A DNA stretch of 64,000 bases from Citrus sinensis (lineage: Eukaryota > Streptophyta > Magnoliopsida > Sapindales > Rutaceae). The position numbers and the translations under genes were made by a program. Of this stretch, positions 37,647 through 50,109 are shown one piece after another (the first letter of the stretch is position 1; every line of letters begins with the position of its first letter). The DNA lies in assembly GCF_022201045.2 (NCBI RefSeq), contig NC_068564.1:30037001-30101000 (forward strand), read 5' to 3'. The notes under the pieces were generated by a model. That model saw only the letters and a program-made list of their open reading frames with translations. It ran no database searches and had not been told where the DNA came from.

Positions 37647-38812
37647 CCAAGGAGCTACTTGTTTGTTGATGATATTTGAGAAGGGAGCTAATAAAAGAGT
37701 GTTTTATGATGTTTCAAAAATGAGTTATTTATTGCTATTAGCTAGTTTAAGTTAAGAGTTCCCATGTACAGATTTGCAATTTAATGGCTATCATCACCTT
37801 CTAGGTGACGTTACTCTTTTGCATGCTCTCATTCGCGTTTGAAATCGTTACCTTTTGAGTACGTTAAGTTGGTCGGGCTACCCTGCGCCGCACACAATCA
37901 GCTTTGATTCAGCCCACAATAAATTGAGAAAAATACGGAAAATATACATCAGGCCCCAATGCCGGTGGTACATTCTTTTCTTTAATTTCTCCTTTAACTT
38001 ATTTCGTTTGGGGTGGCGTGACATTCACGTCTATTCAAATTAGTTTCTCTCATGGCATAAACACATCGCCCACATGAATCATGAATATGAATGTATTTGA
38101 CACTGATGCGTATACAGTTAAAACAAATTTCTGGAGAAATAAACCCTACCTGGCTATTTATTATTTTATCTGACGAATGGAGTAAAGTTTGTAAAGTTTA
38201 TCGTTTCGTTCTGAGAGAAAGAGGCGTCTCAGCTGCACACGTGTTAGCTGGTACTGCACTGTTCGTTACAAAGCTGCTGCCACTGCTAGCATTCTTCTCT
38301 TCTCATGCCTCTACTGCTCTACATTGTAATTACACTTTTTGGTGATGGTTTCTGGTTAGTGGTTCCACCGAATAAGTGAGGATCATTCATTATATATTTG
38401 TACTGCATTATTTTTTGATAGCAGTGTGCCAAGTCAAAGACTCAAAGCCAGCAAGATAAAGCAATTAAGTTGAAGAGACATGCGTGTATTATACTATTAT
38501 TGTTTTAAAATTGAACTTCATTTTATTTTGGAGCAATTTGTAACAAGTAGAAGCCGATAGAATAAGCAGTAGAATCAATAATCACTTCATTACTGAAAAT
38601 GTGTAGTCAATACATTTTTTTTTCTAGACATAAATCAATCTCTAAATACACAACTCAAATTGCCTCTCAATATGAATTTAATGTGGTGTTCAAAAGAGCC
38701 CACAATTTCCTACCAAACGTGAGAGGGAATTGAAAAAATATACATATATATATTCACTAATTTCGCAGAAAAAAAACTTATTTATACGAAAATATTATTA
38801 AATTTTTTCTGC
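37647..38812. other. Intergenic stretch between PMEI gene and PME-5
   Basis: No gene seen. It would contain the promoter of the PMEI gene (upstream on the minus strand), including CACGTG at 38238-38243, and the 3' flank of PME-5. Confidence 0.5.
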
Positions 38813-41694
38813 TTACACCTGCAAACCTGCCGTGTATTTAACCCCAGTTGATGGCAGCCACAAATTTCCTTCAAGAAATTGAGCCACAGTAAAATTATTG
38901 GCCTGAACTGCATTGTTCAAGATATGATAGCCCGGCCATGTAATCCTGGTAGCCAGCCCACCCCCAGGCCCATAGTTCTTGTACTCACCATAATACAATG
39001 TGTCTAATGCAAAATCGTTGTTCCATTCCAGCCAGCCCTTTGGTCTGATAACATTGCTCATGTATGACTGCATGAAAACGGTTCTTGAAAACAGCTTCCA
39101 TGGCCTCCCAAGGTATGTTTCTGTTGAGTTTACAAAAGGTAGCAGGTCTGAGTCAGCTGTGATGTTGCAGAATTGTATGGAGAAGCCTGTTGGCTCATTT
39201 GGGTCCTTGCGCCCGTGTGCCGTGATGGTGTTCTTTTGATTATCTAGGCCTTTTTTAGCTAGGATCTGGCAGTTTTGGAACATTGCAGTTGCATCACCAA
39301 AGATGAAATCTACTGTGCCGCTGATTTTGCATTCACGGAAAAATTGGCGCATGGTGTGTGTGTAGAGAGAGTCTTGGTAGCCCTTTATTGCACATCGGAA
39401 GTACACCGAGAGGTCGGAGTCAGATCGAAGTGCTACTGCTTGGTGTTTCTCTGGGCCTGCTGTGTTCTCAAATGTAATGTCTCTCGCAATGAACCCTCTT
39501 CCACTGACAGCTGCAGGTTCATAACAAAAAATTATTTAACAGTTCGAGATACAACAATATGAACATATTTCTTAGCCTAGACCATGTGAAATCATTGAAA
39601 TCTCTGTTCCTCCTGTAGTCGAAAGCAATAAAAGAGCCTCCCTATTTTCAGCAATATTTATTGGGCATGCAGCCAAGTCAAGGTGGCCCTACAGTTTAAA
39701 CTTGTCTACATCTTTAGTTTTTTGCCCAGAGCATGCAGCCAAGTCAAGGTGGCCCTGCAGTTTTAACTTGTCTACACCTTTAGTTTTTGGCACCAATAAG
39801 AATTTGGTCATAAACTCAACTGGTGATAGAATAACAAGAAGTAATACAATGTATCTATTTGAATTTTATATAACTACTGATTAGATGTTGGTTGTTCAAA
39901 ATAAATGCACAAATGCTATAATATTAATTATTTATTGTATCATTGACATAATATCTCAAATGTACTATATAATTTCTCCAACTTCAAAAGACATTGGCTA
40001 AGATTTTATCAATTAAATCTGATAACAGAAAAGTCTGAAATTTGAAACAGTAATTGTGATGCTGAGCTTTCAGGGAAGTTGGGTGGAAGGTTGTATTAAA
40101 ACCAAGTACAAGCCCTGTGAAACAAAAATCTGGAGGCCTAGAATTAAAGTCATTCCACCATCGAGGCCAACTTAAAATCTATAAGTATCATTATCCATAC
40201 TGGAACAGAGCCATCAAACGAGTTATGGTTCCACATAAAATGTGGTCCCAAGAAAAACAATTTTAGCGTGTCATGCCTAGTGCCTTAATATTGAAGAATA
40301 TTTTCTCTTTTAATGTTGAACAATATAAATCTTTCTTTATACTCTACCCGCCGGTCCCTTGCCCCAGTCCTTGTGTTACATGTCATGTGCAAAAAATTAA
40401 ACCAACATCCTTTTCTCAGTTGAAAAAAGGGTACACAAATCTACATGTCGCCTAAAGTTTTGAAGATCATCAATAAACTATCTCAAACTTTACAGTTCAC
40501 TAAGTTTTGAGCTACGCCGAAGCATCTATGCAACTTTGTTTACAAAGTTTTGTAAACGAGATTTGTATAATTTGGATTTGCGAGGGGGCAAAAAAAAAAA
40601 AAAGTTGCTCAATTTGCAGATAGACTTACCAAAAGTGGCTGACCTGAAAGTGGTCCAGCCGTCCATAAAGTTCCGATTACCAGATATGATTGTAGCATCA
40701 ATGCCATCTCCCACCATCATGAGGTTCCATTTCTTTTTCTTAATTTCAACATTCTCTTTATACACACCCCTCTTGATGTAAATCACGAATCTTTTCATAC
40801 TATAATCCTCTGCTGCCAACACGGCATCCATTATCTTAGTAAAGTTCCCTGTACCATCTGCTGCTACCACAACATCAGCTTGCACCCCATTTACTAGCAA
40901 CAATTTCCGATCTTCACGCTTAAACCAATGTGGAAATTGGCCGCTTGATTTTCCCCCTCCGCCCCGACCTTTGCCACCGCTGTTGCTGCTGCTACCCTCA
41001 TTGGACCATTGGCTGGGGGAAGGATGCACCATTGTTAGAAGTTCTTGAACCGACGAAGAAATTTGGTTAAGGCTACCTGATACCACACCTTTGACAATGC
41101 TATTGGTGCCATCAAACCCATCAATGCATGTCTCCTGATTAATCAGTGCAGCACTTAACCAAGTTCTCAAGTCTGAACTTAGATCTCCACTGCCGTTATG
41201 CCTTCCTGTTGTTAAAAAAGAATGTGTATAAACTAGTCAATTGGCATTTAAAACAGAGTCCCCTGTATCTCAATGTGAGCAAAACAAAATGCAAAAATTA
41301 ATTAATGCAGTGAATGTGACTGTTGGGAATGCAACAATATCTCATGCATTATTATGAGAATTAAGATTTGGGGTTTTACCAAGGGCTTACCATTGGGATT
41401 TTGGGAAGCAGAGATGGACCAGCTGAGCTCATCAGCAGAGAAATCAAGGAGATCAAGACAGTCTGATATAGCATTTGTGAGACGAAAATCACCAAACAAA
41501 TTAGCAAAGTTAGAAATAACAGGAACCACCTGTTGAATGGCATCAACGGTGGTCTTCAAAGAGCTCATGAAAGAGGAGGCTGGCACTTTCAAGCACTCGG
41601 CCTGCGAATATTCCGAGCCCGCATTGCTGCTGCTGCTCAAAGAAACCGCACTGACCAAGAAAATAAAAATGAAGAGCTTGCAAAAATTCAGCAT
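38813..41694 (-). CDS. Pectin methylesterase with PMEI pro-domain (PME-5)
   Basis: Three exons (41391-41694, 40630-41205, 38813-39510) with GT-AG introns of 185 and 1119 bp join in frame to 1578 bp and 525 residues. A signal peptide covers about residues 1-25. The PMEI part has Cys34, Cys79 and Cys128, one short of the usual four, since no partner for Cys34 is visible. A Ser/Gly-rich linker (about 165-190) precedes RKLL (201-204). Catalytic residues are complete: GVYKE, Gln317 in QAVAL, Gln339-Asp340 (QDSL), Asp361 in DFIFG, Arg429 and Trp431 in LGRPW, and GWLEW. Predicted active secreted enzyme. The large second intron contains a 66-bp tandem repeat. Not part of the segmental duplication. 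Confidence 0.93.
39665..39793. repeat. 66-bp tandem repeat in PME-5 intron 2
   Basis: Two units start GCATGCAGCCAAGTCAAGGT at 39665 and 39731 and match to TTAGTTTTT with a few substitutions. Confidence 0.9.
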
Positions 41695-41749
41695 CTTTAA
41701 TGATGTATGAGACTGTGAATGGAAAGACAGTGATTCAGCGAAGGGGACG

Positions 41750-41758
41750 TATATTTAA
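41750..41758 (-). promoter_or_regulatory. Candidate TATA box of PME-5
   Basis: Minus-strand TTAAATATA about 56-65 bp upstream of the ATG at 41694. Confidence 0.4.
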
Positions 41759-41759
41759 G

Positions 41760-44446
41760 GGCAGGAGTTGAGGGGGAGGAGTTAGCTCGGCAGGTGAAGG
41801 AATTTAAGAAGGGGCGATCATCATCAATCCAATTTTTAATTTTTAATTTTTAATTTCAGTTTTATCATCAGTGTCATTAAGTTTTCTCATATGGGTCCAT
41901 TTTACTACGTGTCGGCGGTAATCAATGTGCTTGGAGAATTCTATTATGCCACTTGTTAAAATCCAGATATATATGATTTAATCTACTTTTCTTTTACGAC
42001 GACGACGATTTAATCTACTTTTTTTTTTTTTTTGGTCTGGATTCGAAGCCCACTTTTTACTTGTGAGGACCCCACTTCATGTTTTTATGTCTGGTTTTGA
42101 GCATGGAGTCGTGAAAGAAGGAAGGGGCCATGCATGTGTGTTGCTTTTGCTGTTTTATTTTCTAAGGCCAAGTGTGGTAACTTCAATTTTAGTGAAGTTT
42201 TAACAGATTCTAATTTCTTTCTCCTAGATTTCAGCACATTGTTTGTGAATGTGATGAAAAAACTTGCACTATCTTGGTTTGCTTTCTGCGACAGTAAAGT
42301 TTATTGGCCTGAGTAATCATTGGCATTTGCCACAAACGTTATGCATTGATGTTGGGAAGATAAAGATTTGTTAATATTACTTTGATAAATGTGGAGGTAG
42401 AAATTGGGGAAAAATAAATTCCCAAAATCTAATGCTACTCGTACTTGACCCACTACTAATTCTTTCAAAAAGGATCTTGATTCTATATTTCCATGAAGCG
42501 GTTAATTAGATAGAGTGGAGAGAGTACTGCATTAGGTTTAGCCATGAAATATCCACAACTTAGAATTCCTAATAAGCCAAAAAACAATAACAAATTAAAA
42601 TCAATATATGAGTTTATAGCCAAAACAATATGACAAAAACGACACCCTCTACTCACTTTTTGCAGCATAATTTTGTATTTCAACCCTACTCAATATATTA
42701 ATATTTTAAATAATAAACTGTTGAATTACTCTAGCTATATGCTGAATCCCCAAAATAAGACAATTTTGTAAAGGAAATTGTTTTCACTATACCTACACAC
42801 GGCAGAATCTATATTTTTTTAAGACGCTATTGAAGACTATTGTAATGATAGAAATTGGTCCAAGCACATCCATAGATTTTGACATAAGTACTCACTCCTA
42901 CACTTAAAAACTAGTTATTCTAAGTTTTTCATTTCTTATTAAAAAAATTCATTTAAATCCTTATGTGTTATTTATTTATTCGATGACATATTTTCATAAA
43001 TGTAAAAAATTGTAAATTAATCAATCTCATTATTCAATAGATAAATGTCACCTTACTTAATATATATATATATATATAATATTATTCAAAAAGTGTCATT
43101 TGACTGACTTAGACAAATCATTGAAGACATAGTGTATTTATTTTTAAATTAATATTAGATGAATGTGATTGAACTTAATTAATTTAGTCAATCAGGACCA
43201 TTTGTTTTATGATTCAACATGGAATTTATCACATTTTTGGCTTAATACAAGTAAGTCAATTTTGTTGAATTTTTACTCATTGTTAAAAGCCAAAATTGAT
43301 GTGCTATCTATATCAGATATGAATGTCGGTGCATGTCTCGTATTTTTAATTTCCTTTTATTCCTGAAAAATGTGACAATGATATGGCATTTCCTCGTTGA
43401 TATATGAATTTATTGAGAAGTGTCATGCTAACTAATTTTTTTTATCTACGATGTGAGTGGGATTTGAAACCAAAAATTTCAAAAAATAAAATTAAAAGTT
43501 TTTTCAATCAACTGAACTATCTCGCACCAACATTATTATCACATCAATATATACAAATGGTAGTTGCACAAAAATTTACGTAAATTAGCATTAAAAATCA
43601 TTCATATATTTAGAAAACAAATATGTAATGTAAGTTTCAGAATATTCAAATCCATTGAAAAATTAAAAATAAAAAGGCGAGCATATGTTCCACTTCACTA
43701 TTCAATCATACAATTAAAAGAAAAAGAAAAAAACCCCCAAAAAGGAAGGAATAAAAAATAGGAAGCATCCTTGTTCAACAGCTGTGGAAAGATACTGATT
43801 CCGATAATGTTGCTGAGGAAGGATGTATGTTGCGTATGGGAAAAATATGGAAGCATCAAGGGATCTTTTTCAAAAGCATTTAAAGCTAAAGACATACTGG
43901 CTTTTAATGTGGGGGAGCCGAAACCGCGTTTTACAGCCTGCTCTTGCTCTATCACTCTTCTTCATTAAGAAAATCAAAAATATAATAAAATTAAAAATTC
44001 AAAGAACGCGGTCTTAATTTTGCCCCATAGTAATGTATATCTAATCTGCGTCCACTTTGTTACATCTTATATTTTGTTGTTATGTTAGCGGTCCATGCAT
44101 CATCACGTTGTTGTTATGTTATGTATTATATAGTAAGATGTATAATGTTGACTCGAATCCACTACTAGTTAAATTATACAAATTAAGATGATTTGACATT
44201 GCATGTGGATTATTCATATATGATGGTCTCTAGCTAGCATAAATATGATACTTGAATTCGTGTTAGGTTGTGTGTGTATATATATATATATAAGTAGTGT
44301 TTTGGTCAATGATTTTAAAGTGCGGGAAAGTTTGGAAAATTTTAAAACCGTACGATTTTAAAGGTTTACAGTTTTAAATCTTTAAAATCATGCGGTTTTA
44401 AAATTTTACCGTACTTTTCCGCACTTTAAAATTATGGACTGAAACA

Positions 44447-44488
<42 letters not shown>

Positions 44489-45339
44489 TACGTGTATAAT
44501 TATAATTAGACCGTCCTTACATACAAAGAGTCACGCAGTTACTAATTAGACTTGATCATTTGCACATTTTCTTTACCTTTTATTGCTAGTGCATGATAAG
44601 AACTATGGTGCGTGTCATTTTCATTTAATGCCACGACAATAATGAAAGGAATAGAGGACTTCAGTAAACCACATCATTTGTGCACAGTTATACGTCCAAT
44701 TAGCGTGAGCATATTCCATATATATTTCATGTGCATGGGTTGTCTGTCATTCACATTTTTGATATTATTTGCATATATAATTAACCTTCCTCCAATCATT
44801 CTACTTTAATTTCATGAGGTAACTAAAGCACTCTCGCAAAATCTTGTTGTGGGACAATGTGTCATCTCCTCACTTTTGTTTTGTCAAAAAAGTTCTAAAA
44901 ATGTGCTTGCACTTTACTTTCATGCGAGTTGTCATCGACTCTTTTAGGCAACTAGCTAGCTCAATCTGTGAAGAATATTTGAGTTTTACGTTCCTCTTTT
45001 GACTTGAATTTTTTTTTTTTTGAGATTTTAAAGTTTTTGTGTTATATGTGTACTATAAAAATGTTTGGTTAAATTATAATTATTTTTCATATTATTATTC
45101 GTTAAAGATTGTATTGTGAATTTTTACCTAACTACCTAAACTTTTAGGTCGAGCACTTTTTAACACCATAGTGGTACCAGTTAGGCTTGAGTTGTCCATG
45201 CATGATTCATATTAAAACTAACAAAACATATGTCCAAACAGTGTGTCTTTACCTTGTTTTTTTAATCATCCACCTATGTCATTTTATCTCGTTTGGGGTG
45301 ATTTAAAAAAAATAAAATAAAATCCAAAAAACATTTATA
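41760..45339. other. Gene-free stretch with microsatellites and a foldback element
   Basis: No supported gene. TA microsatellites lie at about 43058-43078, 44275-44292 and 44453-44484. The last two bracket the foldback element at 44296-44449. Open frames in this stretch lack any recognisable domain. Confidence 0.55.
44296..44449. mobile_element. Small foldback element inside a TA microsatellite
   Basis: The left arm (AGTGTTTTGGTCAATGATTT, then TAAAGTGCGGGAAAG) is the approximate reverse complement of the right arm (CTTTTCCGCACTTTAAAATT, then ATGGACTGAAACATTT); the middle also pairs (TTTTAAAACCGTACGATTTT against AAAATCATGCGGTTTTAAAA). The whole 154 bp can fold on itself. TA repeats directly flank both sides. 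Superfamily not assignable. Confidence 0.7.
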
Positions 45340-46081
45340 GGGTGGGAATATTTCTATCCACTGTTTTTGTAAATTCACCCGACCTTTAGAAAATAATTAC
45401 GGTAAGTTCACAATATTTTTAAGAAATACAAATCAATAAAAGTTATGTACAGTCAATCATTTAAATCTTTTTATTAATTTTTTTCTTAAGCTTTTTTACC
45501 ATATCTGATCACAAACTTTACTATAAGTTTTGTTTTAGTATATGTTATTATGATATAAAACGATCAAATTGCCCCAATAAACATGGGCTATTGTATCTAA
45601 TAATTTAGGTATTTAATTTTGTGATATACAATCTAATATTTTATAAATGAAATCTAATTATTATTTTCACCATCCTTGCATGTAAAAGACATAAATTTGA
45701 TAGCCAATAATGTGCATGAATATTGTGCCATAAAGACCCTATGTTACTTTAGTTCAACTTTAATATCATACTAATAAAGTAGTATTAGAAACAATGAGTT
45801 TGGTATAAAATTAGAACACTATTGAAGTTAAAGTAAATTCTTAGTAGTTTTACCTTATAAGGATAAAATAATCAATGTAAACTTATGCCAAAGCAATCTT
45901 TGTAATCAAATTTAATAAAAAAGTCTAAGTTACAAAAAAGTAAATCAAGATAGGTTTAATTAATTAATTCTTCAAAATTCTTCTTTATTTAAATTTTTAT
46001 AAAAATATTATGTAATTTTATAATTATTTTTAAAAATGGGATGGGTTTACAAAAACTACGGGTAGAGATATCATTACTCTT
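45340..46081. mobile_element. AT-rich inverted-repeat element, member A
   Basis: Terminal regions are inverted repeats of one another: the left end (TTCTATCCACTG then TTTTTGTAAATTCACC) matches the reverse complement of the right end (CTCTACCCGTAG then TTTTTGTAAACCCATCCC). A second copy in the opposite orientation lies at about 46999-47743. No coding capacity; no clean target duplication found, so ends are approximate. Confidence 0.6.
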
Positions 46082-46303
46082 AAAAGTTTAAAATATGATA
46101 AAAATAATCAAATGCTCTTGTTATTTGTCGAAATTAATCATTTCTTCTCCCATATTTCAACACTCATCACTAAAACTCTCCTCCAAATTAAAGAAACTAT
46201 TAACATTCAACTTTTTGTGGCTTTTATTATTCTACCCCAAGAAATTTTTATTGATCAGTGATGGGTTTTAACATACTACATGAAAGCTAGAGTAATAAAA
46301 GAT

Positions 46304-46839
46304 GGGTAAAAGCTCATTTAGTCCTTGTATTTTAAGATTAGTATCCATTTAGTCCCTGTATTTTTAAAAATGCCTCGAAACATCTCTACCATTCAATTAT
46401 TAATACCCCTACCGTTACTTTTTTTTTTTGGCTTACTTTTACAATATTACCCTTTTATAATAATATTTTTGTTTGGACATTAATAAAAAAGAAAATAATT
46501 AAATTATCAATTTAACCCTAAAAATAAAAAAAAGTTATATTAAATTTTAATTGTCAAAAATTGTATACAAACTACCAAGTTTGCAGCTTACAAAAAAATT
46601 AATATAATTTTTTTAATTTTCTAGGGTTAAATTGGTAATTTAATTATTATTTTTTATTAATGTCCAAACAAAAAAATTATTATAAAAGGGTAATATTGTA
46701 AAAGCAAGTCAAAAGAAATAAAAAGTAACGGTATGAGTATCAATACTTTAATGGCATGGATGTTTTGAGACATTTTTAAAAGTATAAGGACTATATGGAC
46801 ACTAATATTAAAATATAGGGACTAAATAGGCATTTACCC
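46304..46839. mobile_element. Long-TIR Mutator-type foldback element, 536 bp
   Basis: Starts GGGTAAAAGC and ends CATTTACCC. The left arm (CATTTAGTCCTTGTATTTTA, CATTTAGTCCCTGTATTTTT) pairs with the right arm (AAAATATAGGGACTAAATAG, AGTATAAGGACTATATGGAC) across nearly the whole length. Identical 9-bp flanks ATAAAAGAT at 46295-46303 and 46840-46848 give a Mutator-type target duplication. Non-coding. Confidence 0.9.
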
Positions 46840-46998
46840 ATAAAAGATTAAAAAAAAAGTTAAAGGTTAACAATTTTATTTTTTTTCAAATAGTCAAGGT
46901 GTTGATGAATGTTTCCGGCCGTATTGTTAAGGTTAAACAATTAATTTATCAAAACAATAAGAAGATTTTGATAGTTTTCACATGCAAATATTTTTACG

Positions 46999-47743
46999 AA
47001 AGAGTGATGATATCTCCACCCCACATTTTTTGTGAATCCACTCCATTTTTAAAAAAATAATTATAAAAGTTGCACATTATTTTTAAAATTTTTAATTCTA
47101 GAAGAGCTTGGGAGAATTAATTAATTAAATCTATCTTAATTCACTTTTTTGTGACTCATATTTTTTTAATATATTTGATTACAAAGATTGCTTTTACATA
47201 ATTTTAAATTGACTATTTTACCCCTATAAAATAAAATTATCAAGAATTTACTTTAACTTCGATATTTTTCTAATTTGTACCTAACTCATTGTTTCTAATA
47301 CTACTTTATTAGTATGATTATTATTTTTTAATTAAACTAACATAGTGTCTTTATGGCACAATTCTCATGTAAATTATTAGGTTGTCAAGTTTATGTCATT
47401 TACACGTAAGGGTGGCGAAAAAATAATTAGGTTTCATTTAAAAATATTAGATTATAAGTCAGAAAATTTAGTACCTAAATAATTAGATATAATAACTCAT
47501 GTCTTATGAGGGTAATTTTGTCTTTTTATATCATAATTATAAAACAGTGAAATAAAAATTATATTAAAATTTATTATTAAAGATTGTTAAAGAACCTAAG
47601 GAAAAAATTAATAGAAGAATTTAATAGATTAACTGTATAAAACTTTTATTATTTTATATTTTTAAAAAATATTGTGAACTCATTATAATTATTTTCTAGA
47701 AGTGAGATAGATTTACAAGAATAGTGGGTTGGAAATATCCCAT
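46999..47743. mobile_element. AT-rich inverted-repeat element, member B
   Basis: Reverse-complement relative of 45340-46081, matching in both terminal regions and in the middle (TAATACTACTTTATTAGTAT against ATACTAATAAAGTAGTATTA). It faces member A across the Mutator-type element, forming a large imperfect palindrome. Ends approximate. Confidence 0.6.
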
Positions 47744-49305
47744 CCGTTACGAAAACGGACGTTCAAAAATCAAATCAACTCGAAAATTATTGATGGAGAG
47801 TCTACGTCAAAATTCCAAGCATGCTTCTCATTCGTTTAATTGACCATTGTGGATGCATTCAATACATTTGAATATTAATATATGTGTCCAAATAATGAAG
47901 GGAAAAAAGTTGAAGAGAACTTTCGGTTCCCTTGAAGTTGATAAAGACTCGGTTCTAGCATTGAGAGGAGGGCAGTGGACACACCAAAGTGGATCTAACA
48001 TGGAATCCAACTTTAGCGAAGGTCTATATCAGTATTAATTCCACCAATATATTTACGTACGAGAGGGGTACCACGTTGTAGAGTTCTATAGTCTTACAAA
48101 GTCATTGTGTAAATGCTCTCCAAGTTTCATTGCATTAATAATTTGTGAAGATTCTTAACTACAAATGCATTTTACTATTTATTTATTTATTTAGGATTTA
48201 TATGACATGCTTCAACTTCAAATTGATTGCTTAAAAATGAGAAATTTGTTGTCAAAATAGATGTAGGATTATTGCATAGATCACATGATTAATTGAGTTA
48301 GTTGGTCGATTTAGTACATTAATAAGTTCGGTAGCAAAATACCCATAAATTAGATAGTTTGAAATCGTGTGGTCAATATTGGGTTATATATATATATCTC
48401 AAACATTTCCCAACAAGTTGTCATGTGCATATATCAAGAATACAGTTGTGAGCAAGATTACGAAGTTATGTTCAAGCGAGCGGTTCGATGAAAATATTCA
48501 TCAATTGTGAATCAAATCTTTTCAAGAGTAGTATGATAACCGATTTTCAAAAAATATGTATTGCTCTTGATCGCTCTTCATTATTTCATCAGCTACTGCA
48601 TGCTGCAAATTAATTACTTCTGTAGATATGCAAATGATGGATACCGAATTATGAGCTTGCATGCCCATCTAATCAACTAAGTCTTTAATTAAGAATGATA
48701 CTTGCGTGTGTTATGGGCTCGTTTGCATGCCTAACGAAAGTGCGAGGTGAGCATTGCCGCAGTGGGCACATCAAAGATGAGTCTCATATCGAGGCAGCCT
48801 GCCAGCCTCCATTAATTAATTGTCTAGTCCTCATCCATTTCGATAAAATCCGGATTGCCGTTAGAAGTTAGGAATACGATATTCTCTTAATATGAGTTTT
48901 ATTGAATTTTTAAAAATTTTTTATTACGTGTCTTTTGCTGGTAATATATGGGTAATATTTAATTTTTTTTATTTTTTTATTTATTAACAACTAGTTAACA
49001 ATTGAATTATTTACTCATGACATAATTAGATCAAAAGAGAACCCTAATCTAAAAGTTAACTAGGAAACTCCATGTTTCAACTAGTGAGATCACTTGGGAT
49101 ATTATGATATTGCTGCAAAAATGCCTGTATTTGGAAGTCAATTAAAAAAAATTAAAACGGTAATTTTAGTCATACATCATCAATAATAACCTAGCCAATA
49201 CTACTTAACTGACCAGTCTGAAATTCTTGGGGCCATGTTTATTTTTGGGCCATAACCGAAGCCCAGCCCAATCGACTATACCAAGAACATTAATTTTATG
49301 GATCC
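47744..49305. other. Intergenic stretch, no gene seen
   Basis: AT-rich sequence with short unremarkable open frames (for example 47847-48038) that show no domain features. Confidence 0.5.
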
Positions 49306-50109
49306 AACTACGGTACCACCGTGGTACCCGTACCACTGGTTTTGTCTTTTGTGCCAACTGTGTTGTAAATTTTCATTGAACCCCTTTCATTCATTTTTAT
49401 TTAAACTTTACCTCATAAATATTAAATTAATTTCTATTGCATCCATATAAACATTATAATTAGCACCTTATACTATTTGTTATTTATACATTTTTCTTCT
49501 ATATTACACTTTTATCACAATACCCCTCTTTTTATCACAAATACCGGCGAACCCGACCCGAATTTCGTTTCCATTTCCGTCCACGCCACCGGCCAAGGTT
49601 GGTACCGATCGAAAGATCGTGCGACGCCGATCATCTCCACGTCATCCTTGTCACAAAAATAACCGGGTCAACCCGACCCGCGAACCCGACCCGGATTTTG
49701 TTTCCGTTTCCGGCAACTCCACCGGCCAAGGTTGGTACCGATCGGAAGCTCGTGCGATGCCGGTCATCTCCATGTCATCCTTGTCGCCGTAAAGCATTCG
49801 GAAAGCTGCCGATCGAAGCCGTGAAAAGTCACTGAATCCCCGCTTCAATTCGCCGTTGTTTCTCCAGTTTCCGGTGATGCCACCACTTGAGTTTTGTTCT
49901 CCACAATTCTCTATGTCTTTTCTGACCAACCACAGCCACCGGAGGAGCCGATTTGCCGTTGATCGGCCGTTGAAGGATTCACGGGTTTGGGAGAAATGAA
50001 CTTAATATTTTTGAAGCAAAGTTCAAATAAAAATAAGTGAAAGGGCTTCATGAAATTTTACACATAAAAGACAAAAGCAGTGGCATGGTGCCACTGTTGC
50101 ACGATAGGC
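49306..50109. mobile_element. Long-TIR element with GC-rich interior (Pack-MULE-like)
   Basis: The left end (about 49306-49410: ACCACTGGTTTTGTCTTTTG, later AACCCCTTTCATTCATTTTT) matches the reverse complement of the right end (about 50010-50109: AAAAGACAAAAGCAGTGGCA, AAAATAAGTGAAAGGGCTTC) over about 100 bp. The interior (49540-49990) is markedly GC-rich in a very AT-rich neighbourhood and includes a 133-bp tandem repeat. This resembles Mutator-like elements that carry host gene fragments. I could not see a target duplication or identify a source gene. The minus-strand open frame at 49651-49929 lies in this interior and is not called as a gene. Confidence 0.65.
49547..49812. repeat. 133-bp tandem repeat inside the long-TIR element
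   Basis: Units start at 49547 and 49680 (GCGAACCCGACCCG) and share GCCAAGGTTGGTACCGATCG and ATCTCCA-GTCATCCTTGTC with scattered substitutions. The second unit is approximate at its right end. Confidence 0.85.

Noticed and set aside
47847..48038. Overlapping open frames on both strands
   Set aside because: Short, no domain, and flanked by AT-rich transposon sequence.
49651..49929. 92-codon minus-strand open frame
   Set aside because: It lies wholly in the GC-rich interior of the long-TIR element and spans its tandem repeat; more likely a captured fragment than a working gene.
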